Positions 56,344 to 64,000 of a DNA stretch of 64,000 nt are shown piece by piece. How positions within the stretch are numbered: the stretch's first letter is position 1; the number at the start of each line of letters is the position of its first letter. A model generated the notes under the pieces. That model saw nothing but the letters and a program-made list of their open reading frames with translations, searched no databases and was not told the DNA's origin. Source of the stretch: Mesodorylaimus sp. YZB2_4 (Eukaryota; Nematoda; Enoplea; Dorylaimida; Dorylaimidae); contig JASANH010000784.1 in the NCBI GenBank assembly GCA_030248295.1, positions 18,655 through 82,654 on the forward strand. Reading direction: 5' to 3'. Made by a program: the position numbers and the translations under genes.

Positions 56344-57059
56344 AAGGTGCCAACTTCCTAGTCGTACTCCGACATCAGCTTGGAATTGGCGGGAGGTATC
56401 AAGGATGGAGGCAAAGGGCAAAGAAATAGCCCGTCTGGATCTGTGGTCGCACTGACGTATTGCGCTATGTTAGCTGTTAGGTTTGCATTGATGGATCCGT
56501 TTTGTTTGCAACTTTTGCAATAAGAAATTTTCGTCGTGGCCTATAATAGAAGATTCAGGTGCTTTAGCAGTGGAAAAGTGGCGCGCTATTGTGACGATTG
56601 TAATTTTGTAACTGTGCACCAGGATAAACCTACCATACTAAGATCTTAGTGAGATTTCAGCCGATTGAGAAATCTGGGGAAATATTCTTTTCTGGTGAAA
56701 TCTGTGAAGGACCATTTCTGGTATTGCTGCCTGGACTTGCGGATGTTGATAAACTAACGATGAGAGTGAGCCCTTCCCACTTACTTCTCCGGGCGAGATA
56801 GAGCTCCCTTCTTTATCATATCGCTGGCGAACATCCCTGTGGTACTCGAAAATGCGATCGCGGCCTACTGGATCTGAACGACCCAAAACACCCTCCGCCA
56901 ATCGACAAGGACAGCGACATATTCGAATACGTCGTGTCATACGTCGTCCAGCAACTCGCTTACGACCTAGCTGCCACTGCTTCAAATATAGTCTCTTACC
57001 AAATGACAACGACATGAGTGATTCGCTCACTTAAATCACCTTTCTGCACATTATCTCAA

Positions 57060-57236
57060 ATGTACGCATCCGACTCCTTCAACGAAAAAGACGCTGCTGA
57101 TGGACTTGACTTGAGTGTCGACGAAGAGGCAGACTCACAGCAAACCACGTTTGATTCCAGTTCCGATGACTTGGCCACTTCCAACAGCCAACACGGACAG
57201 AGTGATTCAGATTATGACGATAACTTGCGTGGTTAG
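57060..57236 (+). CDS. Short acidic Ser-rich ORF
   Basis: Starting at an ATG near 57060, 58 codons rich in Asp/Ser (DDLATSNSQHGQSDSDYDDN) and ending at a TAG. Might be a terminal exon. The preceding 56344-57059 contains only overlapping frames without domains. Confidence 0.25.
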   Translation: MYASDSFNEKDAADGLDLSVDEEADSQQTTFDSSSDDLATSNSQHGQSDSDYDDNLRG

Positions 57237-59174
57237 CTTTCTCTTGAGGCTATCTAAACGACATGTATCTGCTATATGTAACGCATATTTCGGGCTTTAA
57301 GAAATATACAGTACACATCAATAAACTGCACGCGCTGGCGGTTGTTGCCGCTTTCTGGCTGGCTAAGCCTGAGCTTACTGAAGTTTGCTGCGTTTAGCAA
57401 ACCTATCAGATTTGGTTTTTTTGCGAACGAACCCTGATGTTTCACGCCTGGAATATCGAAAGATTGGGTATGTCTATGGGTACGAGTATATCTTCAGACG
57501 GCATTTAGGCTACTAGTGGATGAGTATACATACGTTGTCTACACCATTACTCCCTAGGTTACCAAGGGTGGGGAGGTCTGGACAGAACAGCCTTAGCCTG
57601 TGCCATAACAGGCTGAGAGGTCAATACTGACCCCGCCGATCACCAGTTCGGTGGTACTCTGACCAACTGACCATGCCAGTATTATCTATCAAAAAACTGA
57701 TATCAAAAGTGACACATGTCAAATTCAAATTTCAAATCCAGCTTGAGTTATGCCAACCTGTATGAGGTGACGAAATATTAGAAATTTCCCGTCTCCATGT
57801 GTACTTCGGAGTGTATCACATGTTTGCTACGTAACGCGAACATTAAATGTAGCGTGAGTCCATATGAATTTAGGAATCTATTCATTCATAGACTGAATTA
57901 TCGAATGTCGTCGAGTACTGCAGTATTTAAATATCATTTTTCTTGTGACTTTTTAAAAAATATATAAGCCAACGTCAGTTTTCTCATTCCAGGTCGCAAT
58001 GGCTGGTACATGTCAACGAGGCAATGTCAGTGTTTTACTATTATGTAGTCGTATGAATATTTCCCTGTGCTAAACCCGTACACGATCAATTTCAAGTGTA
58101 ACGGAATCCATGGGGGCGCGGTAGCGTCCCCTATGTAGTACATGTGCCACACCAACAACGCTATCTCAACAGCCTGATGTCATAAGGCAGTAAAATTTTG
58201 TTTCTTAGCGTTACTTTACACTAGATTGAGTTTTTTGAAGGAGTTTCCGAAATCTCTATTCGTTCGAGCTCCACTCATAGTAGGCGTGCGAGGGTGAAAA
58301 TCCCGACCTGGTTATTTATTTTCGCTATAACTCGCGGACCGTGCGGCCATACCAATGAAATTATGTGTGGATATGAGGGACTAGTTGGGAAAGGTGTATA
58401 CCAAAAATCTGAAAAAAATCTCCACTGGTTATCCTTCTATGGGCAAAAATGTGTCCGCGTCATATATGGTATGGAGATATGTATGAATGGACCCGATATA
58501 TCACAACGCCTATCTGGAGCTGCGTGGAAGCGGGGGGGATCCAGCTATATGCTCGAAAAACAGGGTAACATCACTGCTGGTGCCTTTTTGCATTCATTTC
58601 GACCACGTATTGCCCCAGCTGGCTGTAGGGTGCTCAGAAGGGGGTCGGGCAAAATTTTTTTTTTTGCACTTTTGGACCTCATAAGAACCGTCTGAAGAGG
58701 CGCGGGCAACTTTTTATGACTTTATCGAGTCAGGAAGGTGCGGGGAGCAATTCCTGACCAAAAAATGTCACTTGTTATAAAAGTTAGAAGTTTTGGTTTT
58801 TGTTGGGGGCTCATTTGAACAGAAAAACTGGAAAAATTGGAAACGCAGAAAAATTCTGCAGGATATGACTTGGTGGCTCATCGAGGATACAAGGTTATAG
58901 GACTCATAGAAATCCCGTTATATCAATATATATATAAACGAAAAAACCCATGTCTAGTTTTTAAAATGGCGGGAAATTAAAAATGTGGGATTGAACACTT
59001 CTTGCACATTTTGAAAGCTGTCCTGCACAAGAATGACGATGGCACTTATACTTGAAAAATGAAACGATACTAGAAAACAATTCTTGAAAAGGCGCGAAAT
59101 TCAAATAACAGAACTTTAAAAATGGTGTCTATACAGAGAAGGCGTATATGAAGAGTGACTGACAAAAACAGCGG
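57237..59174. other. Spacer with an isolated exon copy
   Basis: Holds a stem AGCCTGT-GCCATA-ACAGGCT (about 57597) and, at 58041-58088 (minus), a copy of the first exon of the 61607-62196 gene. ORF 58294-58695 overlaps another open frame and has no domain. Nothing else recognised. Confidence 0.4.
58041..58088 (-). pseudogene. Inverted copy of the VYGFSTGKYSYD exon
   Basis: The reverse complement matches 61608-61651 almost exactly, encoding LIVYGFSTGKYSYD and then diverging into a stop. A short duplicated exon 3.5 kb from its partner and in the opposite orientation. Confidence 0.7.
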
Positions 59175-61055
59175 ACGTTAGAGGGACTAGTTTGCCGAAG
59201 CTCGCATCTTTCCCTCATACTTTTGCGAACACAATATACAGTAAATACAAGGAAGAGTGGGTCTTAAATCATGTGCGTGGAAATCATTAAAAAGAAGTAA
59301 AAGCATGAGACTCACAAGACTACGTACTTGCATCGAACAACATTTTAATGGGGTATTAAAAAAAAGCTGAAAAAATAATTTTTGACCGCCACTAAATTTA
59401 TCATGTCTTAAAAAAAGAGCGATTTGTTATAAAAAAGCGTTTTTCCTTCGCATTCTCATTAAAAAACTTGGCAATGAAACGGCGAAAATGCAGGTTATAA
59501 TTAAGAATAGAGGATACACTGAAAACGAGGTTACAAAAATATGCCGGGAATAGCAGCGTGAAAAAATTGACTAGAGATACTGCAGCAACTTTTTTTATAA
59601 AATTGTAGCGGGAAATTTGGTTATTTTAATACTGCTTGTCACTCACCATCATGTTTGACTTGGAACTTAACATGTTGGAAGTCAATGAGACTGAAATAAA
59701 AAGGATCCTCATGATATCCAGAGCTGACCTAACATTTGCTGAACTCATTCTACAATGCAACGCCTAGTCTGAAGGAAAGGTTGTACTTCCGAGGAATACT
59801 AGTACCCAGACACGTGCAAACGAGTGCCCAGCCCAAGCTAAGCTGAGCCAGAGAGGGATTTAGTGGAAGACTCGTCATGGTTGTCAAGCGACATAACAAT
59901 GGCCACTGCTTTTAATCTCTTGCGCATGCGGTAGAAGCAAATTTTGTAGAATGGTTCTACTTGCACTCACGATTGCATGCGCTCGAACGCGGCCAGTCCT
60001 CGAGGGGGTATATTAGGTGGGTGGAGGAGAGTCAGGACTTAAAAAGGAGTGAAATTAGCAAAAAATTCATGAAATAAAACTGGGAAAGGTAGTACATAAG
60101 GTCTGATGCGCCTTAGGAGCAGGCCAGTCCAGGCTGACAAAAGGTGATCACGGAAGATCCTGCCTGGCTCTGGCTGGCCACACGTACTCGCGGTTTTAGA
60201 GTTAGCAAGTAGACCATTAGAACTAGCCTCATTCATGTAACCCGCCACGCCAGATGCTGCTCTGAGCAATGCTGATGCACCAAAGCTATTGTTCAGGAAG
60301 CAGAGGATCTTACATGCTTCTGCTTAATGCTTTCGTGATCGCGATAAAATCGAGCAGGAGGAGCAAGTCTGGCACCTTATTCCGCATTGCCTATCCATAT
60401 ATCAGGTATTGCGCACGAAATAGGGACTGAGACGTCCTTTCCCATTTGTATCAAATATACTGTTCGAATGTACACTCGCTATCTCAAAACGCAAAGGATA
60501 TGCAAATCTTGCGATAGAGTGTCTGGTGCCAGGGTGATAATAAACCCCAAAAGGTGCACACCCGTTCAACACTCAAAAAATGTCGGGGCCTCAAGAATGG
60601 GCAGCTACTGCAGATCTAGCTTGGTGGCTTCTGCTGACCAAACTTGTAAATCTCGTAGGTAGGTACTGAAGTAAAACTTTCCTGCAAAGCATAATGGCTT
60701 AGGGACTTCAGAGAAAGCTTCTTTCACGGCTTCCAAATGCTTTATCATGGACCCGATTACAAGGTTATGAAATTACAGCGTTTTAGATACAGTAATGAAG
60801 AACTGGGTTATCCACTGCATAAGGTGATTTAGTTAGATCGGGGAAAGAAGATTATCCCGTCCTATCGACTCCTCACCGACACGAGGCAACAGAAAGACAA
60901 CGCGAGTGCGATCCAAAAGAAGTGTGAGCAAAGACTAGCGTGGACACATCGACAGATCCACGCGCATACACGCAAGAAATAGATCATTTCCTCATGTGTA
61001 AATCATAAGATGGAGCCAACTCTTATGAGCAGTTATAATAAAAGTATTATAATTA
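59175..61055. repeat. Duplicated segment, copy 2 (direct repeat of 25750-28350)
   Basis: Collinear with copy 1 but lacking the 0.6-kb element at 27607-28215. ORFs of copy 1 are interrupted here. The end reads AGCAGTTATAATAAAAGTAT in both. 61056-61606 afterwards holds no supported gene. Confidence 0.85.
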
Positions 61056-61606
61056 CTCGGCTCCAAATAGTTGTCATTACAATTTTTCTGCCTGAAGTTG
61101 CATATCTCAGTTCTCAGGCAATCTGGCAGACGACAGAACTTATTTCTCACTGACTCACGACAAAGAGCTAAAACTCTAAACTCTGTTTTTGGAATATGTT
61201 CCAACAGGGACCGAACGAGAGAAAAAAGTTTTCCTGCATGTAAACTGAAATATTATCTGCCACTACACACTTGTGTTTTCAACATTCCAAGCATGTGTTA
61301 CCAAGGCTCCTTGCCCTATTATGCTTCGGCTAACTGCTGAATAATCTGAGGATACGTGAAAAACATCGGCAGCAGGAGGACACCAGTGCTCACCGAATTC
61401 CTCTGCAGACCCAAAATCCATCCTCTGGATGAGTCACCGAATTCATCTTCACTTCAAAGTAATATTTATAAGCACTTATAAATTCCATGCATTGTGTCGA
61501 AAGCGCTATGCATGAAAAACATCCCAGTGTCTGAATTTCGTTGCGCCCCACTGCTGCTAGAAGGTCTCACGAAGCCGCACATCCATCAAAATTCCAGCCT
61601 GAGTAG

Positions 61607-62196
61607 GTGATCGTGTACGGGTTTAGCACGGGGAAATATTCATACGACAACCTCAATTACGTGGACATGGATGTGAGTACATTTTGTGATTCTTCGTGTA
61701 ACACTAAATGCTATGTTACTATAGCTGTGTTACAAAGACAATAAAGACAAAAGTGATAAACATTTTTCACCAACAGCACAGACCAAAAATTCGGACTCCT
61801 GGGGTTGGATATAAATGCTGCCCTAATCACAAGCCACCCTGCGAGTATCAGGACTGTAGTGAGCGAGTTGCCGAAGCCTTACACATCTACTGTAAAACAC
61901 ACTTCGATAAGATGGTGGAAGAGCTGAAGAGATATCATCTAGTGAACCCACTATCTTTCGAGCCCGAATATTCCATGCTAAGTCCGTGTCTGCTGGCGCG
62001 TTTGGAGCTCCGAGCTCGGAGGGCGTATACGAAGAAATGGTGTGGTGGTGTGACGGACCGGGGCCACGCTTACTGGGAGAGACGTTTAGAGAAACTAAGT
62101 CAGAACTGCGATCATGGTTGCATATGCCAGTTCAAGATCTCGGCTGACATGTGGGGGTCTAAGGTTTACAATAAGGTACAGGTACCGTACGTATGA
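61607..62196 (+). CDS. Two-exon TDRGHA-motif Cys-rich protein
   Basis: Exon 61607-61672 (VIVYGFSTGKYSYDNLNYVD) follows an acceptor-like GAGTAG and ends at a GTGAGT donor. A 104-bp intron leads, in phase, to exon 61777-62196. The second exon carries KCCPNHKPPCEYQDC and a C/H pair in YCKTHF, then GGVTDRGHAYW and HGCICQF, ending at a TGA. The two Cys/His groups suggest zinc binding. It is a paralogue of the frame at 18635-18826 and its first exon is copied at 58041-58088. Intact in this window; more exons may lie upstream. Function unknown. Confidence 0.6.
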
Positions 62197-63213
62197 CCTA
62201 GACCCCCCGTCATGCGACCATTTTTGCAGTACTGAATTAGCCTCCTAAATCTCCCCCTGACTCGAGGTCTGGGACCGCCACACCGACTGCCATCCCATTT
62301 CTTTGTGTGCGCTCTCCTGGCTCGCAGCGTCGCATACGCTCTTAGACATGGGCTTACTTGTCACACACGGCATTGTTGACTAGATGATATTTTTTCCACT
62401 CGTACATCTTCTTGTCCGTGTGAGTTTTTCAGTAGATCGGTTCGCGTCCTGCATCCCCACTGTTCGCATCGTGGCTTGTGATAAGGGCAGTATTAATATC
62501 CCATGCATTCCCAGGGCTTCGACCCTTGCGATTACCTCTGGGCATGGTGGCTGTATTTTGTATGCAATATATGTGCTATATCTTTTGTATATACTTCATT
62601 TTGCACGAGTATCTTCTTTACACAACATACTGGCTGCACCTGTGATGTAAATTTTCTGATGTATTGCATGCACTGTAAAGAATTGTATTTCATTGTACTG
62701 TAAGGTATTTTATCCTATGCATTGTATATGTGCATCAGACTGCCGACTGCTAGGCGTGGTGGCGTGGCGTGTTAGCGAAGGGAATAAAGAAATCTTTAGA
62801 CGAAACGATTTCGAGTATGACTGGCCTAATTGAAGCTGGGACAGCAATTAGGAAGAAAATGTGACAGTGAAATTGAAGAAATCCCCTGTCACATTACAGT
62901 GTTGCTCGCTTGCTCATCGGCTTTCAGTCCCGACTCGATGCAAGTTCGATCCAAGTCCAGTTCGATCCAGTTCGACCAGTTCGATCCAAGTCACTGATTT
63001 AGACATGGTGCAAAAGCGCGAGCATTAGTCATATTTCCTTATCCGATTCAGACTCGACTTCATGTCGTCGCAGTCTGGATTTCTACCTCAAAGACAAAAC
63101 AGGCAGTCACTGCGCTCTCATTGGTACTCAGTTCGACGTCGACGAGGTTGTTGAGACATATATTTAGTGGCTAGCTGCGACTCAAGACAAAAATAGAAAC
63201 AATAGAGAAATTG
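62197..63213. other. Spacer with an upstream module repeated at 63785-63905
   Basis: 62905-63035 shares GCTCGCTTGCTCATCGGCTT and GGTGCAAAAGCGCGAGCAT with 63785-63880, about 880 bp apart in the same orientation. Short GTTCGATCCA direct repeats lie between the two motifs in the first copy. 62384-62700 is T-rich without a gene. Confidence 0.6.
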
Positions 63214-63441
63214 ATGCGCAAACAAGTGAGCGAATTTGAAATCAACTGTTTAATTCAAAAACAACTATTGGAATTTGAAAAATGGATCGAAAGTCGAACT
63301 TGGTATCAATGCCATATCAACGCTATTCCTCCGAGCGTGAAATTGGGAGTTGACGGATGGTACTAATTTGAAAACGATGAGTTAGAAGATGATGCCTCCG
63401 ATTGGGAATACGATGGACCATTGCCTAACCCAGAGGCTTGA
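63214..63441 (+). pseudogene. Short gene with one in-frame stop
   Basis: An ATG at 63214 begins MRKQVSEFEINCLIQKQL; the frame continues 76 codons to a TGA at 63439, ending DWEYDGPLPNPEA. Codon 51 is TAA (63364) between VDGWY and FENDELEDD. Both sides look coding, so this is either a recent nonsense mutation or an assembly error. Acidic C-terminus, helical N-terminus, no family recognised. It lies between the two repeated upstream modules, so each may be the promoter of a tandem paralogue. 63442-64000 shows only the second module. Confidence 0.35.
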
Positions 63442-64000
63442 AAATTGTGTAAATACCTTTTGGTTCGTTGTTTTGGTTTTCTTTTTGGCTAAAGTGATTT
63501 CTTTTCAGTGAAATAACTACGTCGGGAATCAAGAAGGCATTGAAAGTTCAGATGTAAGCTTTCGTCAGGTTTTGTCTTGTCAGATGTAAAATGTGTCTGT
63601 TTCGTCGTGTCTGCTCTGCCAGTAGCTGACAGTTGTACGTACTGCGCCTGCGATAATGTGAATTTTTGGACGTACTGTATGTTGTATTTTATCGGAAGGA
63701 ATTGTACCGGCTAGCTCATCTGCTGTTTCGAGGTTTCAGTGTCACGCATTGCACATTCTGCCAACCTGGGCTATGATCCCTTGTCCCTCGCTTGCTCATC
63801 GGCTTTTAGTCTCACCGCCCGTTCGATTCCAGTCAGAGATTTCGATTCTGCTCTCAGTGGTGCAAAAGCGCGAGCATGAGTCGCATAGCCTTTGCAGATA
63901 TATGGATTAAGGCTGAGAACGTCGATATAACGGATTTTTCCCCCTTTTGAGACCTGAAAATCACAGAAGGGGCTGAGAGGAGTGGGTGACCAGGAAGACT

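Noticed and set aside
58294-58695. 133-codon plus-strand ORF
   Set aside because: An overlapping frame is equally open, there is no domain, and it contains a T-run; coding status not supported.

Overview
The window is animal (metazoan) nuclear DNA, most likely from an invertebrate. Coding stretches are short and broken by GT-AG introns, many of only 44-90 bp. They sit in moderately AT-rich DNA full of transposon families typical of invertebrates: BEL/Pao, Ty3/Gypsy, hAT, Tc1/mariner, Maverick/Polinton, and several inverted-repeat elements. There is no operon organisation and I found no intact rRNA or tRNA gene. I cannot name the species or phylum from sequence alone.

Layout. 1-4064 (minus): a BEL/Pao retrotransposon whose polyprotein frame is open for 1227 codons and runs off the left edge, with a candidate LTR, TATA box and tRNA primer site. 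4803-10165: a 36-bp minisatellite split by a 4.6-kb terminal-inverted-repeat (TIR) element that carries a nested foldback element and weak coding sequence. 10465-13738: a 5'-truncated, inactivated Ty3/Gypsy pol and its probable LTR. 14361-22851: short genes of unknown function: a four-exon minus-strand gene, two HMG-box-like paralogues, a membrane protein, and one member of a TDRGHA-motif Cys family. 23075-25748: an inverted-repeat element with CpG-rich, promoter-like arms and a two-exon Cys-rich gene. 25750-28350: a segment duplicated at 59175-61055; the first copy contains an extra inserted element with an 8-bp target duplication.

30000-33000 (minus): broken genes for a SGNH-like hydrolase, a NADAR-domain protein and a SET-domain protein. 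35114-35931 (minus): hAT transposase remains. 37522-40610 (plus): a decayed Maverick/Polinton (adintovirus-like) block holding an F54H12.2-type virion protein, a packaging ATPase cut by a hAT-type insertion, and a further block protein, followed by two minus-strand membrane proteins. 43114-43792: a P2X7-C-terminal-domain pseudogene with intact splice sites. 46880-47665 (minus): the C-terminal half of a Polinton-type family B DNA polymerase. 51357-51850 (minus): a thymidine kinase fossil. The rest is repeats, small uncharacterised ORFs and spacer DNA.

Almost every recognisable gene carries stops or frameshifts, so the locus looks like a graveyard of mobile and virus-derived DNA. The BEL/Pao ORF is the exception. 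The co-occurrence of PolB, packaging ATPase, virion protein, NADAR, SET, SGNH and TK genes within about 22 kb is the most interesting signal. It could be one large decayed element or several independent insertions, and this window cannot decide between them.
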